Shown here one piece after another: positions 42,984 through 55,930 of a stretch of 64,000 nt of DNA; the first letter of the stretch is position 1; every line of letters begins with the position of its first letter. The notes under the pieces were generated by a model. It saw only the letters and a program-made list of their open reading frames with translations, was not told the origin of the DNA and did no database searches. The position numbers and the translations under genes are program-made. The stretch lies in assembly GCA_964020155.1 (NCBI GenBank), contig OZ026558.1, positions 2,577,163-2,641,162 on the forward strand, written 5' to 3'. Source of the stretch: Chondrilla cf. caribensis. Lineage: Eukaryota; Porifera; Demospongiae; Chondrillida; Chondrillidae.

Positions 42984-45900
42984 ATGGATGTGCCGAAAGC
43001 CACTTTGTATGAGATACATAACACCATCCCCATAGTTATCGACAAACGGTGAGTCAACTTAGAATACTGTGGGTTTGCTGTTGATGAAATTGCACAGAAA
43101 ACGAAAGATTTCAAAGAGTCTACTAATTATGGATGTATGTTAAAAGCCTGAAGCAAACGGCGAGTCAACTTAGAATACTGTGGGTTTGCTGTTGATGAAA
43201 TTGCACAGAAAACGAAAGATTTCAAAGAGTCTATAATAATTATTATGGATGTATGTTAAAAGCCTGAAGTCACCAATGGGGCAAACAAGATACGAGCAGC
43301 TCACCAAACTTGCACTCTGCTTATTATCTATTCCTACATCAAATGATGATTGAAAACAATTTTTTTCAGTCTAGTGAGAAGAATTAAAACAGATTTTCAT
43401 TTTCTTCAGGCGCAGAAACAGTCATCTAGGTGGATAAAGTGGGGTGAGATCATGGCATGGGAAATTAATTGAAGTGCATGTAGTGTGAGGCTCTGGTTTT
43501 GTTCACTTCTGTACACTATTTGCACTGCTTGTTCACATTTCTGTTAACTTTGTGCATCTCTCATTTTACACACTTATTATCACTTGTGGTTCACTTTTGC
43601 ACACTATCTTTAAATTAAATTCGCCTTTCTGTCCAGTCTGTGCACCTCTGTGTTAACCTATGTTCACTTTCGTACAGTTTTGTTCACTTTGTTTGTCATT
43701 CTTCTAAATTAAGTATGTATCTCTGTGTTTTTGTGTGTAATATGCCAATAATAATATTACTATAGACTAAGTGGAAGATGGTATAGTGGATGTGGTATAT
43801 TGATGTGCATTTATTATATTAAACATGTAATGAAAACCAAATTTTGTGATTGTGTGATCCAAAGGCATATCCTGTAAAGTACGTACTGTATATTATTTAG
43901 TGGGTGAATGACAATTCTCATAAATATGTCAGGTTCAGAAATTCCTTCCTATATGTAAATGTGTAAATTCATTTAGAAAAGCTAATAACTTATACACATC
44001 TTTATACAGGCCCTACCATAATGAATATTTCATGTGTGAGCTCTCAACCTGAAGCAGTGCTTCAGGCAGTTTTATGGACAGACAAGGCACAGGGTATGTG
44101 TTGTACACAACAGTATGTTTACTATAACATCATGCCTATTTAATCTCATATATGAGTGTAAACATGTGGATATCCAATTATTGTACATACATTTTAAATA
44201 TGTATTATACATTACAGTGAATGGATAATGTAATAAGAATGTTTGTCAGTTAGTATTTTTGGAAAATCACACAGTATATTCACTGTGGGACTGTATCATG
44301 TACTGTTTGCAAGAAGATGATAAAACCATTTTTGACACTCAACACAGTCCCTTCATTATCTAATGTGGCATGTAAATGGCAATTACGTATGTGCATAGGT
44401 GTTTAATACACTTGTAATGTTTGTCATTAACTAAGTTGATGAAAGACAACAAAGTTAAAAATTTTCAGTGAACATTTCATTTCTATACCCTGTGCACTGT
44501 ACATGCATGTAGGCATGTTATGCAATTTATACTTGTAATTATGTATACCTATGTACGCATGTACATTCATATACCGTATAGCGGGAAAGTTTCGCGGACT
44601 AAAAGTTTCGCGAATTTCGCGAAGAAACAAGTGTTCGCGAAAGTTTTATTCGTGAACACCCGATGACGTAATCGTCTGACAATCAATTAACGTTATAGGC
44701 GTTTGAAACGCGAAACTTTTTGTCGCGAAAGTTTTACCCCACGAAACTTTCCCGCTATACGGTATATCTATATGCATACTTATTTGTGTTTATTGTACCT
44801 TAAGGGAATTCATAGCAGAAGAGTTCTATACAGTAAAACCTGTATATAAAGACCACCCAAGGGACCAGAAGTAGGTGGCCACTATAGACAAGTGGTCTCT
44901 GTATGGAGGTACTTTACTATAGTAGAGTTGACATTGTGGATAGTTCAATAGTGGTCACTTAGGACAGGTGGTCTTTGTATAGAGGTGGTCTTTATTACAG
45001 GTTTTACTGTATTAATCCAGCAGCTTATCAGAAAGATGTGATCTATAGCTACAGTGATTCAGCTTTGATGCATTCAAATAGCTCCCCTTACACAGCTGTG
45101 AGTTCATGCTATTTTGTATAGTGTATGCATGTACATTCATGTGTATATAAGAGCAATTCAAAATGTAGGTACATTCAAATAGCCTACATACATACGTAGA
45201 TACAGTAAAACCTGTATATAAAGACCACCCAAGGACCAGAAGTAGGTGGCCACTATAGACAAGTGGTCTCTGTATGGAGGTACTTTACTATAGTAGAGTT
45301 GACATTGTGGATAGTTCAATAGTGGTCACTTAGGACAGGTGGTCTTTGTATAGAGGTGGTCTTTATTACAGGTTTTACTGTAGTTGTATGGTTGGCAATG
45401 AGCTAATCTTATGTACATATTAGGCTAAAAGTGAAAAGTTTGAAACACATGTTATTGAAATGGGGATTTCCAAGATGTATGTCATAAAAAAGAAGATAGT
45501 TACTGTTGTCAATCCAATTAGCAAAACACTCCAGCATATGGAAAAGGAGTATATTTCCACAGATGCCATTTTTTGATGAAGTTATTCGAGATTTTACAAT
45601 TCTGGCTATTACTTTTACCCAGTTCCACTTGAAAGAAATATGAAAATGCTCATGTTTCCAGGTATGAGGGTAACCAACTCTACGTACGCATCCACCAAAG
45701 AACTGCTTATGAACACAACAGAAAAAATTGCATATTGTTGTGGAAGGTGACATTGGTATTCCTCAATTGCTGGATGGAAGCCCTAACAGTACAGAAGACA
45801 AGTATGATACCATTGTAGAGTGAACATATATAATATTGCATATGACTGTTAATATTATGCATGTATATTATATGTGAGGTGCCTGTCTGTCTGTGTGTGT

Positions 45901-46285
45901 GTGTGTGTGTATAAGCAAACACGAGTGTTTATACTTGGATGCATGTGTGTGTGTGTGTGTGTGTGGGTGTATGTGCAGGTACATGTGCTCATGCAAGGGC
46001 ATGTGGGTGTTTACAATTATGCATGGATGCATGTATAAGTGTGTTTTGAGCCACTCAATCTCATGTACTCAACACATGCTCTCATCCTCATTTCACTCTT
46101 GTATGCACTCTGCTGTTGCAGTTGACCAACTGTCCCAACTAGTCCAGCAGTCCCGGAGTGCCTTGGAAGACTGCATTGTCCTCGAGATTGCCAATAAGAT
46201 GAACATGTACCTGTACATGTGCCTTGCTAAATGTCCTGAACACCAAAACACCACTTCCGTTCTCACACAAATTTTTACTTACTGA
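42984..46285 (+). CDS. Small four-exon gene, 110 aa, unknown function
   Basis: Exons 42984-43048 (ATG start; MDVPKATLYEIHNTIPIVID, leaves phase 2 at GTGAGT), 43410-43429 (20 bp, 2-1), 44010-44093 (1-1; ...QPEAVLQAVLWTDKAQ) and 46122-46285 (phase 1 to TGA; VDQLSQLVQQSRSALEDCIV ... MYLYMCLAKCPEHQNTT). Total 333 coding bases, in frame throughout. The tiny second exon has a weak donor (GTGGAT). The last exon predicts an amphipathic helix followed by a Cys-containing stretch. No family is recognised. The gene starts head-to-head with the Ig-like gene. Confidence 0.45.
43044..43268. repeat. 111-bp tandem duplication
   Basis: AAACGG(T/C)GAGTCAACTTAG starts two adjacent copies at 43044 and 43155. 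The first copy includes the proposed splice donor of exon 1 of the small gene, so a second, altered donor (GCGAGT) lies 111 bp downstream. Confidence 0.92.
43495..43700. repeat. Degenerate TTTGTTCAC array, second site
   Basis: About 200 bp of the same loose TTGTTCACTT/TTTGTGCA words as at 7085-7645. Confidence 0.65.
44569..44767. mobile_element. MITE, about 199 bp
   Basis: 26-bp terminal inverted repeats beginning ATATACCGTATAGCGGGAAA. Interior rich in TTCGCGAAA-type palindromes. The borders are AT-palindromic, consistent with a TA target. Confidence 0.92.
44831..45009. mobile_element. TA-flanked MITE, copy A
   Basis: CAGTAAAACCTGTATATAAA at the left and its inverse ending GGTTTTACTG at the right, with TA on both sides. 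Differs from copy B by a single-base indel (GGG against GG). Confidence 0.95.
45203..45380. mobile_element. TA-flanked MITE, copy B
   Basis: Same ends and TA flanks as copy A, 178 against 179 bp, essentially identical inside. Two such close copies 194 bp apart point to recent or local transposition. Confidence 0.95.
45419..45850 (+). pseudogene. Decayed coding fragment
   Basis: After an AG at 45422 a frame reads AKSEKFETHVIEMGISKMYV and HMEKEYISTDAIF before a stop. A shifted frame continues DEVIRDFTILAITFTQF. The last part (TKELLMNTTE, 45693 on) matches the fragment at 38347-38530. The frameshifts argue for a pseudogene; the family is unknown. Confidence 0.4.
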
Positions 46286-46446
46286 TGGTAGCAAAGATTC
46301 TTAGAATATATAGTACAGTAGCAGCTCTTTCCATTTCTTTCTGGAGTTTCTTTTCATAATATTATTTTAATTAATATATTAATCTGATTGGAAATTTATA
46401 CTCTGAGTCTGCCAATCTGATTATGTGATAATCGGGACCGTTGTAG

Positions 46447-46686
46447 TTGATAGGTAGTCAGTTCAGTCAGATATGGTCTGAAATCGATATTCAACCTATT
46501 GGTTGTGAAGGTGTGTGTGATCATGAGTGTGTGTTACAAAATAGGAGAGTGGATATTGCAGTGCATGAACAGAATAATGCTGATTATGGATATCCTCTTA
46601 ACTTGAGATATGATACAAATGAGCAAGATAGCAAGACATATACAGTATTATTACAGCTGCAACTGGTATACGTAAAGCTCAGATGA
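46447..46686 (+). CDS. Coding-like frame, unknown
   Basis: After CGTTGTAG the frame LIGSQFSQIWSEIDIQPIGC and RRVDIAVHEQNNADYGYPLN stays open to a TGA at 46686. Composition looks protein-like, but no donor, start or domain is certain. It may be an exon of the next plus-strand gene. Confidence 0.3.
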   Translation: MIGSQFSQIWSEIDIQPIGCEGVCDHECVLQNRRVDIAVHEQNNADYGYPLNLRYDTNEQDSKTYTVLLQLQLVYVKLR

Positions 46687-47074
46687 TGAGCTGAAGGTGA
46701 TTTGTTGTGAATCAATACATATGTACATCGCATGGTACACGACAAAGTTAGCATACGTGCTTCTGCGATCAACCCAAGATGCATAGGCCTCCGCAAAAAT
46801 TAATACACACTACATTACGAACATTTCATATTAAAAATATCGTATGTACATACATCAGTAACTGGAATTCATTAAACTCCAAAGCAAATAATATAAATAA
46901 ATATCAACCAGTACATATACATGTACTTCCACCACCATGTTTATTTACCAACCACAACTGCACATGCATGTAACTGTTTATTGAACTTTCATCATGGTAC
47001 TCAGCAAATGCAAAAGGTCAGCTCAAACATACATTACAACATATATTTCATTTGGACATTTCTGAATGGAATAG

Positions 47075-47891
<817 letters not shown>

Positions 47892-49690
47892 GAAGCAATC
47901 CATCCATGGACTTGATAGTGTGCTACAGTGGTATGAGATAAACACATATTACCTTGATAAATCTTAACACTAAAATAAGAAAAATTTTGAAGATTGATCA
48001 TGAATGCATTGAAATGGCAGATGAATGTGCACACTTTAACTTGCACATGCACTGCTCAATAAATGTACAAAATTAGTTCTCATGTAAGTTCATATACTTA
48101 CGTGCATAGGAATGTGGATTGTACATATGTAGCTTTAATATTCGCGTTGAGTATCATAATACTGATACTGTGGTATGTACATACATGTGTAAATAGCGAA
48201 AAATAACACACATAATGTACAATATGCTATTAAATGTTCGGAATGATGAAGTGGGAGTGACTCAATTCCGAATACACCCACATCATTACTTTTATTGATT
48301 GATCAATCAATCAATCGTCATACTCTGAAATCAACATGACAGTCCACACCCTTGTCAACAATCCCACTAAGCACCATTATATCCCCTACAGTCCTAGCAG
48401 ATGTATTTTATTTAGCTATAACTTATATACAGCATATAAATATGTATGCATATGCACAAATCACTAACTTTGAGGGTAACTTTATTATGTATATCCAAGA
48501 GTATTCAAGTAGCCTTTTTGCTGGTCATGGCAATTGAACTTTCATCAAGCAGCTCTTCAAATAGGAGTATTCTATATATTCTCCATATCTGGAGGGAAAG
48601 GTCCTCAGATCAAGCACTTAAAATGTATGTGAGCCATTTCCTTAGAATAATATATATCCAAACCACTCCAGGGATGATGACATGAGCAAACATGGATAGT
48701 TGTGAAATGGAACATGCCAATCAAACACAACACATGAAAAATTGTTGCATGCAAGCACAGTGCTTGCAACATACTACTCTGACAATGAAGACATTCGCAG
48801 GTCACTCAAACTGTATGTATTAAGTAGATATGGAGCTAAATGCAAGATTTGTGGCATGCCGCCTGGGCAGAACAACATGAAAAGTGTACAATTATCCATG
48901 CTGTTTGCACACTCCCCATTGTTATTGCACGCTGGTGATAGTTATTGAAATTTGCTAATTAATTACCTATAACACTCATTCAGCTATCATACCAATGCTG
49001 TAGAAGAATTAGTACACAAATTATGTGCCATTATATGGAAACATACCAAATATAAACAGTTACTAAGGTACCTTTGGTAGGGCTGATTTAGACACACATA
49101 CAGTCCTAGAGGAGGTTATTTAGTAACAGTGTTTGTCAATATCATCTCAAGTGCCAACTACAATAACTTCAACTCCTAGACATCATATTGACGGAAGTCT
49201 TAGAGGTGATAACTGAAAGCCCCAGATGATTTCCATCAATGAATAACAGTGCAACTATTGAAATACTTTTATGTGCTCAAGGGCAGTGAACACTTCTAAA
49301 TAAGCATTAAGTACCCAATGGGGTGCCAAAGAACCTTGTTCAGAAGACCAAACACTTCTTTAAGCAGTGAATACTGTCTTCCCAGGGTTGTGTGGCAAGG
49401 TCTGTACTTTCTAGAGGTAGAAAGGAGAGGTGCGATGATTAACTCCTAGTAAGTGGAGCCTTCGATGTTTATTACATTCACTTAATTCCTCAAATGCAAC
49501 AACAAAGTGGCACTATGATCTGCAATCAACTCAAATGCATGTAAACCACCTGAGTATAATTTCCACACAATTTGATGCTAGGGTGATAAATAATCTCACT
49601 TATTCAGACCTTATTTCTCCTTTATATATAATATATATGAAGATGGTCCAGAGACTATACAATTTTCTGCAATATATATATATATATATA
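47892..49690. other. No certain gene
   Basis: A plus-strand frame at 48742-48948 contains YVLSRYGAKCKICGMPPG, with a CxxC pair, but no splice context or family. An AT-rich low-complexity stretch precedes 49697. Confidence 0.4.
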
Positions 49691-49696
49691 AATATT

Positions 49697-49782
49697 AGTG
49701 TTGGGACGATTAATTGATTAATCAATCGGTTAATATGTACTGATAATCGATTTGAAAATTACAGCCGATTCCCAGCCCTATT
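49697..49782. mobile_element. Small MITE, about 86 bp
   Basis: TAGTGTTGGGA at the left is the imperfect inverse of TCCCAGCCCTA at the right, with an AT-rich palindromic centre (TTAATTGATTAATCAATCGG). The TAGGGCTGGGA type of end is common in small hAT-like MITEs. Confidence 0.6.
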
Positions 49783-49794
49783 ATATATATATAT

Positions 49795-52700
49795 CAATCA
49801 ATCAATCAATCAATATTATTAAAGTGCACCACACCATAAGGTGCTAGGACACGGAGGGGTCCAATGTAGCACTCCACAAGATACAATAACTGGATTATCA
49901 TAAGAAACAATAAATATATAAATAAGCAATAGGTTATGAACGTTACAACTTAAAACGGGCACACCACATAGAGCTAATACATTGTCTAATACTGTTATTC
50001 GAGCATGCAATAGATAGAATAAATGCAGTCTGTCGCTCCACAGTTGGTAAGTCTCTCGATGCCTGTGCTGTCAACAGAGGCTGTCTAATATGCTCCCAGG
50101 CAGGACATCGCAGCAGCCAGTGGCATACATCCTCAACCTCCCCACTCTGACACTCTTTGCATATTCTCTCCTCTCTTTTCACCCCTCTCCATCTCCCAAC
50201 CTCAACCTGGAATGCTGCTGTTCCTCCTCTCAACTTCATCAACAACGACCTCTCTCTTTTCTTTTTCACTAATGTACATCTCGATTCCAGCTTCAGGTCA
50301 GCAATCTCCTTGAGTATTCTCAGTTTCGGTTTCTCCTCCATGTCTTTATTCATCACTGATGTAACCTTCCTCCACGCAGCACTCACCAACATCTCCCGAA
50401 TCTCTGAGTCTGATAGGCTCCTCACAGCATCCACTTCCATACCACTCCACCCGAAGTCATCAGTACACCTAGCCATGTTCTTCACCCAACCCCCCTTGCC
50501 ACACTCCACAGCCTGACTAACTATCTTCTTCAATAACCTCCCCTCATACTCCTTAGCGCTCAACACCTTCAGCCAGAACCGGACGCACCGCATCTTTGCC
50601 TCCCACACCAATGGTAACATCTGCATCTCAAACCATAAGGAGGCCTTAGGGTGAAGTGTGCCAACTCCAAAAAACATACGGAGGGCACGTAACTGGACCT
50701 TCTCAATAGCTTCCAAGTGTCTGCTGCATCCCCATATTTCCGCTCCATACATCAAGGTAGACTCCACCAGCGACCCCAACAACTTCCTAGCTATCCCAAC
50801 TGTCATATCACCAATCTCCTCCCGGCACCTAGAAAAACAAGCTCCCAGTGCTCTTCTCCCTGCCTCTGCCCTATCCTCTATCATTTCCTTCAGATCCAGG
50901 TGTTCATCAATGACACAGCCCAAGTATTTGTAGGAAGTAACCATAGGGATTGTCTTGCCATCTATGTCATATGTCACATCACTCCTTTTTACCTTCTTAT
51001 TTCGGACATGCATAACTCCAGACTTAGCCACATTGACTTGAACTCCCCACTCCTTACACCACTCTATCAACACATCCAAACTCTTTCTCAACCCTGATTC
51101 ATCTGAGGCTACTAAGCATGTGTCATCAGCAAATAACAGACCAGGAACAACCTCATCACTAGTACTACACACTACCCCACACTTCTCCTCCTTCAGCTTC
51201 TTTACCACTCCATTGATATATAACGAAAACAGTAAAGGCGACAGCACACATCCTTGCCGCAACCCAGCATTGACCTTAAAATCATCACTAATCTGTCCAT
51301 CTACCTTCACCTTACACACACTCCCTTCATACAAAGCCTGTAGAAACCTTAAAAACCTTCCCTCCACCCCCACACTCTGGAGACAAGACCACAACTTCTC
51401 CCGATCCACCTTGTCATACGCCTTTGAAAAATCAATAAATGCCACCAACATACCATCCCTCCGTTTGATCATTTCTGTTTGGCCTAGCAACACCAACGAC
51501 AACACTTGGTCCCTACACCCCCTGCTCTTCCGAAAGCCACCCTGTTCTTCAGCTATGAGTCCTTTGTCTTCCGCCATGCCAGCCAATCTGCTCTCCAGAA
51601 TCTTGCATAATACCTTGCTAACCAAAGACGTCAATGAGATACCTCGAAAGGTGTTAACATCACATACTCCCCTCCCTTGCTTCTTTGGTACTGGGACAAT
51701 TACACTCTCTCTCCACAATGACGGTACTCTCCCATACTCCCAACAAAACTCAAATAGTGCAACCCATACTTCAAACAACCTCTCCGTTAGAATCATGTCC
51801 ATCACAACCTCATCCATGCCAGGGGCTGCATCCTTTCTTACTTCATTCATAGCCCATGATACCACCTCTCTTGAAATTGGCTCACAAAGATACAGACTAG
51901 ATTCAGACAGACTGTCAACCTTGTACTCTGTGTCACACCTTGACTTCTGACCTCTTTCTTCATCACCACCAAGAACCTTAGCGAAATGATTCCTCCAGAC
52001 TTCCAAAGCGACTTCACCTGATTGTACAACACCTTCTTCATCCAAGACGCATAGCAATTTACGACCCTGCTTTTGTACTTTGCTCACATTCATTTTCCTC
52101 AAGGCCCTCCAGAATTTCTTTGGTGAGAGCAAGTGTTGCTCTAATTGTTCTCGTTTGTTCTTAAGATGGGACCTTTTGGCCCTCTTAACTGCCTTTGAAT
52201 ACACTACTCTGGCTTTCAAGTACTCATTTCTCAGATACTTTGCCTCTACACTAGCCTTACCCTTCAACCAATCCTTCTCCTTTTTGTGCATCACTTTCCT
52301 CAATACCTTGAGTTCCCTGGTGAACCATACCTGACCACGTCTATCACCACCACACTTGACCTCTTTCAGACCCCGCTTCAACCCTTCCAACAATTCACCG
52401 TATATGCCATCAAGCTCACTTTGATCATCCTTCAAGCCTTTCAGTCGAGCAACAATGTCAGCAATGAAAACTTCTTTGTCACGCATATAATCCTCTGGGA
52501 CAACAAGCTTCTTCCAGGGACGCTCTTCATGGTCCTTGATAGGCACAGGGGAAACATCATTTCCACAATCCACCATCATATCCCACAGGAGGACAGAGTG
52601 ATCCGGCAACCTGTAACCTTCCTCATCAACACACAACTCTTCCTCACATTGTAACATCGTCTTGACAACAAAATTATGGATGTCCACCAGCTCATCTTCA

Positions 52701-52984
52701 GGCACCAAGCAATAATCCACCACTGAACTACCTCTACTCGAGATGCATGTAAATTGATCTAAACCCTGACGGCCATTGACAAATACCAAACCTGAACTCC
52801 TCATACAATCCACCAGCAGTTCCCCTTGACCATTCTTCTCCATATCCACATAAGACCTACCTGACTCCCCGTCCATGTCACACAGCCCACCACACCTCGC
52901 ATTAAAGTCTCCACATATAACCACCCGACCTTCCACCTTGAAGCGATTAACCTGCTCTTCCAACACCTGAAAACGCTCCTCCAT
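49795..52984 (-). mobile_element. Non-LTR retrotransposon (APE-type LINE), 5'-truncated, long intact frame
   Basis: A minus-strand frame of 1013 codons (52984 to 49943) has, in order: the C-terminal half of an APE endonuclease (GDFNAR at 25, DYCLV at 90, LPDHSVLLWD at 126), reverse transcriptase (FIDFSKAYDKVD at 516, GLRQGCVLSPLLF at 574, FADDTCLVA at 618) and a C-terminal Cys/His knuckle C-x2-C-x9-H-x4-C (942-960). The endonuclease start is missing, so the copy is 5'-truncated. The 3' end is an ATTG-type tandem tail (ATCA repeats at 49794-49815 on the plus strand) rather than poly-A. The clade is not resolved; Jockey/CR1-type is likely. No stops or frameshifts, so it is young. Confidence 0.92.
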
Positions 52985-53173
52985 ATCTATCTCTCGACTA
53001 GTATATAGTTGATGCAGCAGTAAGATGGACTACTAGCCATGATGAGGACTGACCATCATGCCGTATACCTCACTGCTGCATGTTTATTATGATGACGTTT
53101 GCCCACAAGCGGTCCGTCTAAGAGAAAATAACCATCCCAAGGTCCAAGACTGGAATTTAACCGACAGCATTAA

Positions 53174-54524
53174 ACGTAGAGCGTGCTTTTATAAACGCGT
53201 AGCTAGCGTGTACGGAACCTTCGCTCGCGTGTTTGGAGGTGTCGGGGATTCGACTATAAAAGGGGGGAGGTGGTTACACACCGTGAAAACATTATTGAGC
53301 GCGAGTTTCAAACGGACGCAAAGAGGCTCTCTTCTAGAAAGGCTTCTTCTCGTCCTAACGATAGCTGTTAACAAGCATTAACAATGATAAAAAGAAACAA
53401 CGCACGTTCATACACTAAACAATTGATTTTGATCTTTGTTGTTCGCTTTTCCAAGCAGAAATTTTACTTTTCGATGAAATTGACGTAGTGCATATCTCGA
53501 ACGGCTTACCGTCCGCTAGCTAGCTGTAACAGCTGTAGAAGAAGAGAATTCCTTCGCTACGTGGCACGAAGAAAGACGGTGGAGTGTCACTATTTGTGAT
53601 CACGGCTTCAGCTACTCAAGTTGCGTGTTGTCTGCTGAATCGTTCGAAAGTGATTTTTTCTCGAATAAATCTGATCGAAGCTGACGCCCGACGATTTTAG
53701 ACCTTCCTTTTTCCCGAACAGAACCGCCAAAGCACCTCCGTGCCTCCTTTATAGCAATTTTCTTCCCGTGTATACTTCCTCGTAAGGGTAACACGTAATG
53801 CCACATTGATACCTTTTTTTACGGAAATACCGTGTTATTATTACTATTGTGTGCCAATACAACTTCTATTATACTTTGGAGAATTTGTATTGTGTAGAGC
53901 ACGAGTTAATGTATATTGTTTCTTCTCGAGGGAGAAGCAATCTGCATACAACCGAAATAACCGTGCTGTTTCATGAACGATTTTTCCCTACTTACCAGAA
54001 GGAGTTTTAAACAGATTACAGGCAGTTCATTCACCGTGTCGCTGGCGTCATCGTCGTTTGTAGGCTGTTTATCCCTAGCATTTGCAATAGGAAAGGTTGT
54101 CAGGATGATTCGAGTCAAGTTGAATACAGTATTTTCCGAGGCGTACAGGTTGACAGTTGATACGTCTCTTTACTGCATGATTTAACACAAATGTATGTAG
54201 TTACGGCACTTGGTGGATTTATTACATCAACAACAATACATTGGGAAACTATTCTGTCATGCGAGTAATTGCTAAACAATGTCTTAAATCCTGTCGAGAG
54301 AAATATTACGTCGTCCACATTTTAAATACTAAAGATATCTTCGTATCCGCGGGTCCGCATTTTAGTCATTTATGGGCGCTAATTGGTGTCGCTATACTAA
54401 AGTACAGGTCCGCGGTCCGCGTGGACGGTCCGCATTTTAGGCACAACCGCATTAGGCGGCCATTTTGTTCCGTAAACTCCGTAAACGTGTGACCACCCCC
54501 CCCTTTTATATGCGCGCTCTACGT
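53174..54524. mobile_element. TTAA-flanked inverted-repeat element, 1.35 kb
   Basis: TTAA at 53170-53173 and 54525-54528 encloses ACGTAGAGCG(T)GC at the left and its inverse at the right. A second inverted pair, ATAAAAGGGGGG followed by GTGGT, lies at about 53256 and 54487-54512. The interior is more GC-rich than its surroundings. A minus-strand open frame at 53612-53806 has no recognised domain. TTAA flanks recall piggyBac, but the ends lack CCC, so the group is open. Confidence 0.65.
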
Positions 54525-54686
54525 TTAAACACATTCAACGCTACATGTATTAACTGTAAGGATGCACAAAAACAAATGCAATTATATATTTCATTTACAA
54601 TAATACCTCAACAAGTATAATAATATTATTATATTACATAGTAAATATTACACTGAATTTTCACAACTAGCAAGCCGTGTTTCATA

Positions 54687-55720
54687 GCTTTTGTCCGGTA
54701 ATCGATCAAATTGGCCCAGAATTGATTTATTTCGGACACTAACAAAAGTGTGTGCTACAAAGCAACGAAATGCTTCTTTCAAGCCAATCAAGTTCATAAA
54801 TGATGCTAAGAGGGAAAAGAGCTGGTACAAAACGGTACTTGTTCCAAGTCCATAGCTCTATCATCCAGGAAGATACGAGTGTCCGGAAATAGATTCGTCC
54901 GGAATTATTGATCAGTTAGTCTATACTTTGAACAGGAATAGACTATACAGGGGTGTATACCGTTTATTCTTAGAAGAGCGATCTGTACGTAGTATATAGT
55001 CTAATTGGGCTACAATTTCAATTTCATAGTGTCCGAAATCAATCATGCAATTCGTCGTACATTTTGATCAATTCCCGGACAAGAGCTAACATAGGTCAGA
55101 AGTTGTGAAACGTTCGGGAAACCTCAGAAGTCTACTTTAAAATCTGAAAATAAGAAGTCCATATGTATTACTTTGAGAAAATCCAAACAAGTTTTGCGAC
55201 CCTCTGAATCTGAGAAATATCGAATTTCGACCGATTTTGTACTATTTTTAGAATTTATAATTATGGGCTAAACAGCGTAATTCAGCCCACATAAATTTCT
55301 ACCGGCAATATAAATACGTCAAAAATTCGGTCCGTCATAGGGGGTCGGAAAACTTGTTCGGTTACCTCAAAGTAATACATATGGACCCCTTTTTCAGATT
55401 GTAGTAGACATGACATAATTATTTACTGACTCAGAGGTTTTGTGGCATATTTAAAATTCTGACCCATGTTTTTTAGCTCTTGTCAGGATATGGATTGTGT
55501 CCTGACAAGATTGATTGTGTTGTCTGAGAATTGCTTGATTTTGGACACTAACAAAAGCAACAAAATAATTCTTTCAAGCCAAATTCACGGACGACGCTAA
55601 GAGGAAGAAGAGCTACAAAGCGGTTACCGTGCTTGTTTCAAGTCCGTAGCTCTAGCCTTCGGGGAGATACAAGTGTCCGGAAATAGATTTGTCCGGAAAT
55701 TAATCAGTTACTCTATTTTT
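54687..55720. repeat. Nested direct and inverted repeats (mobile-element remains)
   Basis: A block of about 230 bp (CGGACACTAACAAAAG ... AGTGTCCGGAAATAGATT) occurs at about 54687-54925 and again, diverged, at about 55500-55720. An inverted copy of its beginning (TTGTCCGG...GATCAA) lies at 55029-55090, so 54687-55090 looks like one inverted-repeat element with a partial second copy after it. Confidence 0.6.
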
Positions 55721-55816
55721 GCCATGATCACGCATTTTCACTGAGTTAATCCTGTGTCCTAGGTTATACATTTTTGTACACATCTATGTCATTATTTATA
55801 ATGATTGATGTCTCAA

Positions 55817-55841
55817 AAAAAAAAAAAAAAAAAAAAATAGC
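55817..55841. repeat. Poly-A run
   Basis: About 24 A residues, 90 bp before the first exon of the secreted CCP/SRCR gene. It could be the tail of an old retroposed sequence. Confidence 0.9.
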
Positions 55842-55930
55842 TGGAAGTAGATTCTAGCGAGAAAGACGGCAGTTCCGAGTGTTGATATAGCTCAGCCAAT
55901 TTTGACGAGGCGTATCACCGCCAGAACACA

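Noticed and set aside
50090..52654. Plus-strand open frames opposite the LINE
   Set aside because: Antisense shadows of the reverse-transcriptase frame on the minus strand.
54687..55720. LTR retrotransposon with direct terminal repeats
   Set aside because: The repeats lack TG...CA ends, a primer-binding site and any coding region between them, and an inverted copy of the repeat start lies between; remains of inverted-repeat elements fit better.
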